NCBI GenBank assembly: GCA_035493835.1
Contig: DATJHO010000108.1
Location: forward strand, 1-15,230
DNA length: 15,230 nucleotides
From: DASZTU01 sp035493835
Lineage (GTDB): Bacteria; Pseudomonadota; Alphaproteobacteria; Rhizobiales; Devosiaceae
Reading direction: 5' to 3'
Below are positions 1 through 6,334 of this stretch, piece by piece. Position 1 is the stretch's first letter. Each line of letters begins with the position of its first letter. The position numbers and the translations under genes were made by a program. A model generated the notes under the pieces. The model was not told where the DNA came from. It saw only the letters and a program-made list of their open reading frames with translations, and ran no database searches.

Positions 1-126
1 CGGTGTCCGCGCGCTGTCGAGCCGTCCGGCGACGTGGACGGCCATCTGCTCCTCGCCGAGGCCAAGCGTCACCATCTTCACCGGAAGATGGGCAGCGATG
101 TCTGCGGGGAACGCGAGTTGGGTCAA
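1..126 (-). CDS. Possible alpha/beta hydrolase, N-terminal fragment (cut off at window edge)
   Basis: An open minus-strand frame continues from the end of the transglycosylase gene to position 1 without a stop. Its predicted product contains PADIAAHLPVKMVTLGLGEE followed by a VHVAGRLDSARTP stretch. This resembles the N-terminus of a group of rhizobial alpha/beta hydrolases, where the next residues would be the first core strand and oxyanion loop; those lie outside the window, so no catalytic residue can be seen. The start is uncertain. A TTG at 124-126, a GTG at 79-81 and an ATG at 73-75 are in frame. The frame also opens back to a CTG at 166-168 that overlaps the upstream TGA stop as CTGA, and the residues between (SAEATDIPARSLP) look coding-like. 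No good Shine-Dalgarno sequence precedes any of them, so translation coupled to the gene before it is likely. Family assignment is from memory and moderate to weak. Confidence 0.45.
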   Translation of the reverse strand, partial: MTQLAFPADIAAHLPVKMVTLGLGEEQMAVHVAGRLDSARTP

Positions 127-164
127 CGGAAGGGAGCGGGCCGGGATGTCGGTGGCTTCGGCAC

Positions 165-2207
165 TCAGGCGGGAATCCGCCGGAGCGCCTGCTCCATCGT
201 AATCTGGCCGCTGCCGAGCCGGGCACGATAGATCACGTAGTTGCTGAGCACCCTTTGCACATAGCTGCGCGTCTCCTCAAACGGGATGAGTTCCACCCAG
301 ACCACCGGATCGACATTGCTCGACCGCGGATCGCCGAATGCGGCCACCCATTTTGCCACGTTCCCGGCGCCCGCATTGTAGCCGGCCGCCGCGAGCGCGA
401 GCGAACCGCTGAATTGCTGGAGCTGGCCGGCGAGATAGGTCGAGCCCAGCAGCGCGTTATAGCGGCCGTCGCTGGTCAGCCGGCTTGCCGAATAGGCGAG
501 GCCCATTTTCGCGGCCGTCTCCTTGGCGGTGGCCGGCATCAATTGCATCAGCCCGAGGGCGCCCGAGCGGGAAACCGCATCGATCCGGAAGCGGCTCTCC
601 TGCCGCGCGACGGCATAGATGGCGGCCTTGTCGACGTCGGCCAATTTCATGTTGGCCGGCAGCGGGTCCATCGGGTAGCTGAAAAGGTCGAGCGGCGTGC
701 CGCGCTTGCTGCCGAGATCGGCAATCTCGATGGCGAGGTAATGCGCCCCGATCGATTGCGCCAGCCGCGCGGCGAGCAGCAATTGCCCGCCATCCTTGAG
801 CCCGTCGACATATTTGCGCAGGAGCGGCACGGCAAGCGAGCCCTGGCCGTTGGCGGCGAGCAGGTGTACCGCCCGAACCACGTCATGGGCATCGAAAGCG
901 GTCTCGTGCTCGCGCCAGGCGGGCAGGGGACGGAGGTCAACGGCCTTGTCGCCCAGTTCGCCGCGCGCCAGCAGGCCGTAATAGGTCGTGGAGTAGCGGG
1001 CCGCCTTGTTGAACGAAGCCTTTGCTTCGGCACGGTCGCCGAGGGCGAGAAGGGCACGGCCGAGCCAGTAGTGACCCTGGGCGATGGAATCCGGCAGTGT
1101 CGAGAGCGTCAGCATCTTCTCGAATTGCGGCTTGGCGCTCTTGGCGTCGTTGAGGAAGCTGAGCGCGATCCAGCCGGCGTGAAAGCGCGCCTCGACCAAT
1201 CTGCCTTCGGGCCCGGAGGTGTAGGTCGCGGCAGCGCGGTAGGCGAGCTTGGCGTCGCCCTTCATCAGTATCTGGCGGATCAGCGTGCGCCGTTCATACC
1301 ACCACTCGGCTGCGTCGGGCAGCTTGCCGTGCGCGGCATTGAGGTCCGCCAGCGCGCGGGTAAAGTCGCTGGCCTGTCGGGCCTGCTGCGCGGCCATGAA
1401 ATAAAAGAGTGCCGACGTCCTGAGCGAGGGATCGACCCGGGCGAGCAGCGCAGCGCTGTTGGAAGCGTTCTGGACGACCGCGATGCCGGCGACGGCGAGA
1501 GATTTCTGCGCCGGGGACAGCTTGCCGACCATGCGGCTGGCGCTGCTGGCGCGGTCGTTCATCAACAGGTGCACGGTCCGTGCCCAGTGATCGTCGCGCG
1601 TCAGCAGCGAGCCGATCGAGGACAGCACCAATTTTTCGCTGTCGGCGTCGAGGATGTTATCGACCCAGGTTGCGCGCGCCAGCCGGGCAGCGCGCTCGCG
1701 CTCGCCGGCCTGGACATAGGCCTGGGCGAGCAGGATCTTGCCCTTGATCGACTGCGGCGTGGAGCCGCCCAGATATTTGATTACATCGGCATCGCTGGGA
1801 TTGGCGGTGACCAGCGATTGCTCGAGCCGCGTCTTGCAAAGCGCCTCGGTGGCGAATTCCGGTGCGTCGGCCGCGAACCGGTCGACCGCATGGTAGTCGA
1901 TGATGCCGTTGCCGTAATAGATCGCGGCCCATTGGATGGTGCGGCGTTCGAGGTCGTTGGAGAGGCCCGAGGCGAGGCTGTAGGCGCCGGCCTCATCGCC
2001 CTTGACCACCAAGGCAAGCGCCTTGCGGAAACCTTGCGAGCCTTGCGGCATACTGGGAATCGCGGTCGCGCTGCGGTCGATGGAGCCGGTAACGATCGGG
2101 TCAATGGCCTCGCTGGCCGATGCACCGGAGAACGTCGGCGCGCCACTTGCCACAAGGAGGGCAAAGGCAGTGAGGAGGCGTAATGGCCCGGGCAGAACGC
2201 GGAACAT
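165..2207 (-). CDS. slt: Soluble lytic murein transglycosylase (Slt-type), periplasmic
   Basis: This enzyme cleaves the MurNAc-GlcNAc bond of peptidoglycan with formation of 1,6-anhydro-MurNAc, acting in the periplasm. The product is about 680 aa, close to the size of E. coli Slt70. The N-terminus has a signal peptide (a basic start, then LRLLTAFALLVASGA). Residues about 40-500 are helical and repeat-rich, fitting the ring of tetratricopeptide-like helices of this family. The C-terminal catalytic domain carries ARQESRF with the catalytic Glu at about residue 537, then GLMQLMP and AAAGYNAGAGNV, the three classic motifs. I place the start at the ATG ending at 2207 because AGGA sits 8 bases upstream. 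An ATG ending at 2216 is in frame but has almost no spacing to that site. The gene runs away from dapA, with which it shares a divergent region. Identification is firm; the exact start is not. Confidence 0.93.
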   Translation of the reverse strand: MFRVLPGPLRLLTAFALLVASGAPTFSGASASEAIDPIVTGSIDRSATAIPSMPQGSQGFRKALALVVKGDEAGAYSLASGLSNDLERRTIQWAAIYYGNGIIDYHAVDRFAADAPEFATEALCKTRLEQSLVTANPSDADVIKYLGGSTPQSIKGKILLAQAYVQAGERERAARLARATWVDNILDADSEKLVLSSIGSLLTRDDHWARTVHLLMNDRASSASRMVGKLSPAQKSLAVAGIAVVQNASNSAALLARVDPSLRTSALFYFMAAQQARQASDFTRALADLNAAHGKLPDAAEWWYERRTLIRQILMKGDAKLAYRAAATYTSGPEGRLVEARFHAGWIALSFLNDAKSAKPQFEKMLTLSTLPDSIAQGHYWLGRALLALGDRAEAKASFNKAARYSTTYYGLLARGELGDKAVDLRPLPAWREHETAFDAHDVVRAVHLLAANGQGSLAVPLLRKYVDGLKDGGQLLLAARLAQSIGAHYLAIEIADLGSKRGTPLDLFSYPMDPLPANMKLADVDKAAIYAVARQESRFRIDAVSRSGALGLMQLMPATAKETAAKMGLAYSASRLTSDGRYNALLGSTYLAGQLQQFSGSLALAAAGYNAGAGNVAKWVAAFGDPRSSNVDPVVWVELIPFEETRSYVQRVLSNYVIYRARLGSGQITMEQALRRIPA

Positions 2208-2422
2208 CGGACTCATCCTGTTGGTCTCACACAAATCCAACAAGGGGCCCCCCGGCCCTTGCAATTAATCTGAAATTATTCCGGTTCGATAAATTTTTGG
2301 TTTCCGGCCGGACTCTTCGGCCTTGACCCCGGCGCTCGTCCCCATTTGCCGTCGCTCTGCCATCAGCTGGATGAAGCCGATGCTTGTAGCGCCGTGCCCG
2401 AAACTCTATGCTGGCCAATGAT

Positions 2423-2497
2423 GGCCCTTCCAAGGAGGGCCGGCGGGGGCTGGGAGGCTCCGCATCATCCTCAATCCGGCCCTTGCGGGGCCTTTTT
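2423..2497 (+). promoter_or_regulatory. Candidate attenuator in the dapA leader
   Basis: Two stem-loops lie in tandem ahead of dapA. The first pairs GGCCC (2423-2427) with GGGCC (2437-2441), extended by a few pairs past a bulge. The second pairs GGCCC (2478-2482) with GGGCC (2488-2492) and is followed directly by five T residues, which is an intrinsic-terminator shape. GGGCCGG at 2437-2443 is perfectly complementary to CCGGCCC at 2476-2482, so a third, mutually exclusive pairing could break the terminator. No leader peptide rich in lysine codons and no lysine riboswitch core was recognised. Function is inferred from geometry only. Confidence 0.4.
2478..2497 (+). terminator. Intrinsic terminator-like hairpin upstream of dapA
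   Basis: A five-base-pair all-GC stem (GGCCC/GGGCC) with a five-base loop is followed by TTTTT at 2493-2497. It ends only 7 bases before the dapA ribosome-binding site (AAGGAA, 2504-2509). No plus-strand gene lies upstream, so it would terminate either a leader transcript or an unseen small RNA. Confidence 0.5.
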
Positions 2498-2514
2498 CAT
2501 TTCAAGGAACGACC

Positions 2515-3396
2515 ATGCTGAGAGGTTCGATCACCGCGCTCATCACTCCGTTTGCCGATGGGGCCGTGGACGAGAAAGCCTTCTCGGCATTCGTCGATTG
2601 GCAGATCGGCGAAGGCTCGCACGGGCTGGTGCCGATGGGGACGACCGGCGAAAACCCGACCGTCAGCCATGAGGAGCATCAGCGGGTAATCGAGATCTGC
2701 ATCGAGACGGCCAGCCGGCGCGTGCCGGTGGTTGCCGGTTGCGGCTCCAATTCGACAACCGAAGCCGTGTCGCTGACGCGTTTTGCCGAAAAGGCGGGCG
2801 CCGACGCGGTGCTGTCGGTCGTGCCCTATTACAACAAGCCGACCCAGGAAGGGCTGTTCCAGCATTTTTCGGCGGTTGCGAAGTCCACCTCGCTGCCGGT
2901 CATCCTCTACAGCGTGCCGGGCCGCACGGTGGTTGATATCGCCGTCGACACCATTGCCCGCCTGCGCGAGGCACACGACAATATCGCCGGCGTGAAGGAT
3001 GCGACGGCTGACCTTGCCCGCACCACGCTGCAGCGCCAGAAGCTTGGCAAGGATTTCATCCTGCTTTCCGGCGAGGATATCACGGCGCTTGGCTTCAACG
3101 CCCATGGCGGTACGGGCTGCATTTCGGTGACGGCCAACATTGCCCCAAAACTTTCGTCGCAGTTCCAGAATGCATGCCAGCAGGGCAACTATGCCCTGGC
3201 GCTTGAACTGCAGGACAAGCTTGCCCCGCTGCACAAGAACCTCTTCCTCGAAGGCAACCCCGGCGGCGTCAAATATGCGGCCGCGCGCCTGGGGCTTTGC
3301 CGCAACGAGATGCGGTTGCCGCTCATGCCGGTCTCAAGGGCAACGGAAGAGGCGATCGATGCGGCGCTTGCGCATGCCGGGCTGATCGCGAACTAA
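2515..3396 (+). CDS. dapA: 4-hydroxy-tetrahydrodipicolinate synthase
   Basis: Condenses pyruvate with L-aspartate-4-semialdehyde, the first committed step towards lysine and meso-diaminopimelate, in the cytoplasm. The 293-aa product has the standard length for this TIM-barrel lyase. Visible motifs are GTTGE near residues 42-46 (Thr44 of the proton relay), VVPYYNKP (101-108), LYSVPGR with the catalytic Tyr at 132 and Arg at 137, and GVKDAT with the Schiff-base Lys at 161. An AAGGAA ribosome-binding site lies 5 bases before the ATG. It is 60 bp upstream of smpB and in the same direction, so co-transcription is plausible. DAP made here feeds the peptidoglycan remodelled by the divergent transglycosylase, though a regulatory link is not shown. 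The leader holds a terminator-like structure, so expression may be controlled by attenuation. Confidence 0.97.
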   Translation: MLRGSITALITPFADGAVDEKAFSAFVDWQIGEGSHGLVPMGTTGENPTVSHEEHQRVIEICIETASRRVPVVAGCGSNSTTEAVSLTRFAEKAGADAVLSVVPYYNKPTQEGLFQHFSAVAKSTSLPVILYSVPGRTVVDIAVDTIARLREAHDNIAGVKDATADLARTTLQRQKLGKDFILLSGEDITALGFNAHGGTGCISVTANIAPKLSSQFQNACQQGNYALALELQDKLAPLHKNLFLEGNPGGVKYAAARLGLCRNEMRLPLMPVSRATEEAIDAALAHAGLIAN

Positions 3397-3456
3397 CAAC
3401 AGGCGCGTCGGTCGGCGAGGCTGGACTTTCGCCGACCACGCAGCCACATAACGCCC

Positions 3457-3948
3457 ATGGCAGCAGCTCCGAAAAAACCGACCCTCATCACCACCGGTCC
3501 CGTCGCCGAGAATCGGCGCGCCCGCTATGATTTCGAGATCCTCGATACGCTCGAGGCCGGCATCATGCTGACCGGCACCGAGGTCAAGTCGCTGCGCGTC
3601 GGCAAGGCCCAGATCACGGAGTCCTACGCCTCGCCGGAGGATGGTGGGCTCTGGCTGATCAATGCGCACATTCCCGAATACCTGCAGGCCAACCGCTTCA
3701 ATCATGAAGAGCGGCGGCGGCGGAAGCTCCTGGTATCGAAAAAGGACCTGTCGCGGTTCGCCACGGAAGTTCAGCGCTCCGGCAATACGATCGTGCCGCT
3801 CAAGCTTTACTTTAACGAGCGCGGCATCGCCAAGCTGCTGATCGGCCTCGCCAAGGGCAAGAAGAATTACGACAAGCGCGAAGTCGAGAAGAACCGCGAC
3901 TGGAACCGCGAAAAGTCGCGGCTGATGAAGGAAGGCGGGCGGGGGTAG
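3457..3948 (+). CDS. smpB: SsrA (tmRNA)-binding protein SmpB
   Basis: SmpB binds tmRNA and carries it to stalled ribosomes for trans-translation; it acts in the cytoplasm. The 163-aa product has the normal length. The oligonucleotide-binding-fold core includes GTEVKSLR (40-47), followed by a basic middle region. The characteristic C-terminal tail KKNYDKREVEKNRDW with EKSRLMK folds into a helix in the ribosomal mRNA channel. The ribosome-binding site is weak, so expression may rely on read-through from dapA 60 bp upstream. No intrinsic terminator with a T-tract follows. Instead an inverted-repeat element starts 68 bp downstream, between smpB and the convergent glycosylase gene. The tmRNA gene itself is not in this window. 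Confidence 0.96.
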   Translation: MAAAPKKPTLITTGPVAENRRARYDFEILDTLEAGIMLTGTEVKSLRVGKAQITESYASPEDGGLWLINAHIPEYLQANRFNHEERRRRKLLVSKKDLSRFATEVQRSGNTIVPLKLYFNERGIAKLLIGLAKGKKNYDKREVEKNRDWNREKSRLMKEGGRG

Positions 3949-4015
3949 GGGCATCTCCGAACGGCTGCTGCGGGTCTTCGCCGTAACGGGCATTGCCGGG
4001 CAACATCCCTGCCGC

Positions 4016-4137
4016 CATTCCCGCGCACGCGGGAATCCATCTTTTGGTGCGGAACAGGTGGGGCGTTTGCCCCCAACGGGATCATACGCAGCGATGAAGC
4101 CGTCGGACGGAGATGGATTCCCGCGCACGCGGGAATG
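4016..4137. repeat. Palindromic repeat pair (REP/BIME-like) between smpB and the glycosylase gene
   Basis: Positions 4016-4042 and 4111-4137 are perfect 27-base reverse complements. Each arm contains its own near-perfect palindrome, ATTCCCGCGCACGCGGGAAT, extended on the inner side by CCATCT. The 68-bp interior includes a further small hairpin (GGGGC-GTTT-GCCCC). The element sits between two convergent genes, where it could act as a transcription barrier for both. A diverged relative lies at 12251-12331, so this is a dispersed family. No transposase or direct-repeat target duplication was recognised. Confidence 0.8.
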
Positions 4138-4158
4138 ACGCCGTGCTCTGGGCGAGCG

Positions 4159-4800
4159 CTATGTGCCCCTCACCAAAGCCGCCGCGCGTCCCACCGCATC
4201 CTCGAACATCGCTTCGGTCAGTACGCCCGTATTCGTGTTGTAGCGGGAGCAGTGATAGCTGTCGAAAAGCCGGATGCCGCTGCTCAAGGTATGCTCGGCG
4301 CCGTGCGCGAAGGGGAAACTGGCGCGGCGCTCGCCCAAGGTCGACAGCAATTGGTCATGCGCGATGCGGCCCAGCACCAGGAAGGCCCTGACGCTCGGGT
4401 GCACTTCAAGCGTTGCGTGAAGAAAGGGTCGGCAGGTGACGATTTCCTCGCCCGTCGGTTTGTTCTGGGGCGGCACGCAGCGAACGCCGTTGGCGATCAT
4501 GACGCCGCGGAGTTGCAGGGTATCGGCGGGATGCGCGGCATATTCGCCCGTCGCCAGGCCGAACTTCAGCAATGTCTTGAACAACAGGTCGCCGGCGTAG
4601 TCGCCGGTGAATGGGCGGCCCGTGCGATTGGCGCCCTTCAGCCCGGGGGCAAGCCCGACAATGATCAGCCGCGGCTCCGAATCGCCCCAGTTGGGCACCG
4701 GTGCGTTGAACCAATCGGGATATTTTGCCCGATTTTCCTGGCGGAAGGCGACAAGTCGCGGACAGAGCGGGCAATCATGGGGTGGATTTGGTTCTGGCAA
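4159..4800 (-). CDS. Uracil-DNA glycosylase, family 5 (UDGb-type, 4Fe-4S)
   Basis: Removes uracil and probably other deaminated bases from DNA to start base-excision repair. The 213-aa product shows motif GLAPGLKGANRTGRPFTGD from about residue 49. The Ala at position 51 in this motif, where families with a catalytic Asp or Asn have a polar residue, is typical of family 5. Four cysteines at 10, 13, 108 and 123 (CPLC, RCVPP, TCRPF) fit the iron-sulfur cluster ligands. The second motif reads SYHCSRYNTNTGVLT (181-195), with Cys where Pro is common. The start is a TTG at 4798-4800, chosen because the conserved N-terminus begins right after it; the ribosome-binding site is poor. The gene ends 22 bp from the inverted-repeat element and lies 143 bp downstream of the NYN-domain gene. 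Family assignment is strong; substrate range is not determined by sequence. Confidence 0.9.
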   Translation of the reverse strand: MPEPNPPHDCPLCPRLVAFRQENRAKYPDWFNAPVPNWGDSEPRLIIVGLAPGLKGANRTGRPFTGDYAGDLLFKTLLKFGLATGEYAAHPADTLQLRGVMIANGVRCVPPQNKPTGEEIVTCRPFLHATLEVHPSVRAFLVLGRIAHDQLLSTLGERRASFPFAHGAEHTLSSGIRLFDSYHCSRYNTNTGVLTEAMFEDAVGRAAALVRGT

Positions 4801-4873
4801 AGTCGGCCGACGAAACTGGTGCAGGGATCGGACGCTTGGCTAGCACTTTTCCGTCCAAAAACACACGGCCTCA

Positions 4874-4904
4874 TGCCCCCTGTGCCCGGAAATACGGGGG
4901 GGCA
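4874..4904 (-). terminator. Possible stem-loop downstream of the NYN-domain gene
   Basis: TGCCCCC (4874-4880) is the reverse complement of GGGGGCA (4898-4904), with a 17-base loop. It lies 40 bp past the end of the NYN gene. On the minus strand a T-rich stretch (GTGTGTTTTTGG) follows about 10 bases later, not directly, so this is a poor fit to a classical intrinsic terminator. Confidence 0.25.
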
Positions 4905-4943
4905 ACTTTCGTCAATCTTCGGCGTGACTACGTATAACCACTC

Positions 4944-5519
4944 TCAATTAGAGTCGTTTTCGACCGCCGGTGTCGGGGTGCGATCAGCTGCGGGCCCGCG
5001 GCCCACGATCTTGGCCAGTTCCGCCACATCCAGGAAGAAGTCGGCCTGGCGCCGCAAATCGTCGGCGATCATCGGCGTCGGGGTCGTCAGCGTCGAAACC
5101 ACGGTAACGCGCTTGCCGCGCCGCTGCAGCGCTGCCACCAGGGCAGTGAAATCGCCGTCGCCGGAGAACAGTACCAGGTGATCGTAGAACGCGGCCATTT
5201 CGAGCGCATCGACGGTGAGCTCGATATCCATGTTGCCCTTGATCTTGCGTCGGCCAGCCGCATCGGTGAACTCCTTGGCCGGCTTGGTCACCACGGTGAA
5301 GCCGTTGTAATCGAGCCAGTCGATCAGCGGCCGGATCGATGAATACTCTTGATCCTCGACTAGGGCGGTATAATAGTACGCGCGCAGGAGATACGCCTTG
5401 CTCTGGAATTCGGCCAGCAGCCGGCGGTAGTCGATGTCGATTCCGATGGCCTTCGAGGTCGCATAGAGATTCGCGCCGTCGATGAACATCACAACTTTTT
5501 CACGCGGATCGATTGACAT
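4944..5519 (-). CDS. NYN-domain protein, LabA/DUF88 family (putative PIN-like ribonuclease)
   Basis: The 191-aa product is a NYN domain, a PIN-like fold with metal-binding acidic residues. The motifs are MFIDGANLY (Asp14, Asn17), GNMDIELTVDAL (Asp98, Asp104) and LFSGDGDFTALV (Asp121, Asp123), followed by ADFFLDVAELAKIV. The C-terminal 15 residues are low complexity. Members are predicted RNases; no substrate is known to me for this branch. I use the ATG at 5517-5519 because AGGAGAGAGG lies just upstream and conserved sequence starts there. The frame remains open to 5678 but that extension looks non-coding. It is divergent from rpoZ and rsh. I recall genes of this type beside rpoZ in several rhizobial genomes, which would suggest a link to RNA metabolism or the stringent response; that is inference. 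Confidence 0.9.
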   Translation of the reverse strand: MSIDPREKVVMFIDGANLYATSKAIGIDIDYRRLLAEFQSKAYLLRAYYYTALVEDQEYSSIRPLIDWLDYNGFTVVTKPAKEFTDAAGRRKIKGNMDIELTVDALEMAAFYDHLVLFSGDGDFTALVAALQRRGKRVTVVSTLTTPTPMIADDLRRQADFFLDVAELAKIVGRGPAADRTPTPAVENDSN

Positions 5520-5748
5520 GGGCCTCTCTCCTAACCGAGACGCCCGACCTGTCAGGCCTGTCCCGGCATTAGTTTCAACAATAATTCGTAGCAGGAAATC
5601 ACCGGCTCGGTAGGACGCGCCAATTCCGATTCCGTTATTCGCGGTGATCGCGCTCCTTTTGTGGCGATTAGAAGGCACGAAGACTTCTATGGGTGAAAGG
5701 GGGTTTTGTGTCGATGCGCCAAAAGGTCCAAAAAAACATGTTGATACT

Positions 5749-5771
5749 GGCCATTCATGCGATGAGTGGCC
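5749..5771. promoter_or_regulatory. Inverted repeat upstream of rpoZ, possible operator or leader hairpin
   Basis: GGCCATTCAT (5749-5758) and ATGAGTGGCC (5762-5771) are inverted copies with one G-T type mismatch and a three-base centre. The repeat lies 17 bp upstream of the candidate rpoZ -35 element. No regulator is identified. Confidence 0.35.
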
Positions 5772-5787
5772 CTTCGTCGATCGACTC

Positions 5788-5816
5788 TTGTAACCTGTGG
5801 CGCCCTCGTGTATGAA
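5788..5816 (+). promoter_or_regulatory. Candidate sigma-70 promoter of rpoZ
   Basis: TTGTAA (5788-5793) and TATGAA (5811-5816) are separated by exactly 17 bp, each matching 4 of 6 consensus bases. Initiation near 5823 would give a leader of about 25 nt before the rpoZ GTG, which carries a GGAGA ribosome-binding site. Confidence 0.45.
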
Positions 5817-5848
5817 CGCCGCTCACTCCCAAAAGGCTGGAGACGTAA

Positions 5849-6208
5849 GTGGCTCGCGTCACCGTTGAAGACTGCATCGAGAAGGTTGAAAATCGATTTG
5901 ACCTGGTGCTGATGGCCGCGCATCGCGCGCGGATGATCTCGGCCGGTCAAGCGATCACCATCGATCGTGACAACGACAAGAACCCGGTCGTCGCGCTTCG
6001 CGAAATTGGCGACGGCGCCATTTCGCCGGAGGACCTTCGCGAGGATTTGATCCACTCGCTGCAGAAATATGTCGAGGTCGACGAGCCGGAGGCCAATGCG
6101 GCTCCGCTGCTCGACAGCGACGACGGCGACGGCTTCGATACCATGAGCGAAGACGAATTGCTGCGCGGCATCGAGAACCTGGCGCCGCCGGAACGTCGCG
6201 ACGATTGA
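5849..6208 (+). CDS. rpoZ: RNA polymerase omega subunit
   Basis: Omega wraps the C-terminus of the beta-prime subunit and helps assemble RNA polymerase; in proteobacteria it forms part of a ppGpp site. The 119-aa product starts MARVTVEDCIEKVENRFDLV, the conserved omega N-terminus, followed by LMAAHRARMI and the NPVVALREI segment. It is longer than the 91-aa E. coli protein because of an acidic tail (about residues 85-119), which is usual in alphaproteobacteria. The start is GTG, with GGAGA 6 bases upstream. It sits directly before the ppGpp synthetase/hydrolase gene, the standard pairing in this class, separated by 126 bp that hold a terminator-like hairpin and a possible second promoter. Confidence 0.96.
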   Translation: MARVTVEDCIEKVENRFDLVLMAAHRARMISAGQAITIDRDNDKNPVVALREIGDGAISPEDLREDLIHSLQKYVEVDEPEANAAPLLDSDDGDGFDTMSEDELLRGIENLAPPERRDD

Positions 6209-6232
6209 TCCGCTAGGCATTTGGCCTATATC
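6205..6232 (+). promoter_or_regulatory. Candidate promoter for rsh, overlapping the rpoZ stop codon
   Basis: TTGATC (6205-6210) and TATATC (6227-6232) are spaced 16 bp, with 4 of 6 matches each. Transcription would begin near 6239, at the foot of the following hairpin, giving a leader of about 95 nt for rsh. Confidence 0.35.
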
Positions 6233-6237
6233 CTAGA

Positions 6238-6268
6238 GGGCGCTGGGCTTTGGTCTGGCGCCCTTTTC
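6238..6268 (+). terminator. Intrinsic terminator-like hairpin between rpoZ and rsh
   Basis: GGGCGC (6238-6243) pairs with GCGCCC (6258-6263) across a 14-base loop, followed by TTTTCC. It would end or weaken the rpoZ transcript before rsh. If the candidate promoter just upstream is real, the hairpin would instead be the 5' end of the rsh mRNA. Confidence 0.5.
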
Positions 6269-6334
6269 CTTTGCGCGGCCGAGCCGTAACTCCAATCGTC
6301 GGGACCAGCGGACAGTGCCGTTGCTGATCGAGCC

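Larger units (their letters stand above)
2217..2514. other. Divergent intergenic region between slt and dapA
   Basis: About 300 bp without a gene. The centre (about 2262-2300) is AT-rich against the surrounding GC-rich sequence and is the likely promoter zone for both directions. For the plus strand, TTAATC and GATAAA are spaced 17 bp apart (about 2265-2293) and TTGTAG and TATGCT are spaced 17 bp apart (about 2385-2413). Both are weak matches to a sigma-70 consensus. On the slt side, an interrupted inverted repeat (CAAGGG with CCCTTG, about 2240-2262) would fold in the slt leader. The dapA-proximal half holds two GC-rich stem-loops listed separately. Confidence 0.4.
5520..5848. other. Divergent intergenic region between the NYN gene and rpoZ
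   Basis: This 329-bp stretch has no convincing gene. It holds the strong ribosome-binding site of the NYN gene next to 5520, a short inverted repeat at 5749-5771 and a candidate rpoZ promoter at 5788-5816. The rpoZ-proximal half has AT-rich patches, including an A7 run at about 5731-5737. The minus-strand reading frame that continues past 5519 to 5678 was judged not to be part of the NYN gene. Confidence 0.5.

Noticed and set aside
3..2183. 726-codon open frame on the plus strand opposite slt
   Set aside because: The minus strand has a signal peptide and all lytic transglycosylase motifs. The plus frame has no recognisable domain and arises from GC-rich third codon positions.
2340..2500. tRNA, 4.5S RNA or other known small RNA in the slt-dapA gap
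   Set aside because: No cloverleaf, CCA end or recognisable SRP RNA loop could be traced; only the two hairpins are supported.
2346..2514. Open frame through the dapA leader as a leader peptide
   Set aside because: It contains no run of lysine codons and runs on into dapA in another frame without stopping, so it does not look like a regulatory leader peptide.
4016..4137. CRISPR array or IS-end interpretation of the inverted repeats
   Set aside because: There are only two arms in inverted orientation, with no regular spacers, no transposase frame and no evident target-site duplication.
4135..5181. 348-codon plus-strand frame across the glycosylase and NYN genes
   Set aside because: It crosses two real minus-strand genes and the gap between them, with no domain.
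5520..5678. Upstream extension of the NYN gene to an earlier ATG
   Set aside because: A strong AGGAGAGAGG precedes the ATG at 5517-5519 and conserved sequence starts there. The extension has no family similarity that I can see.
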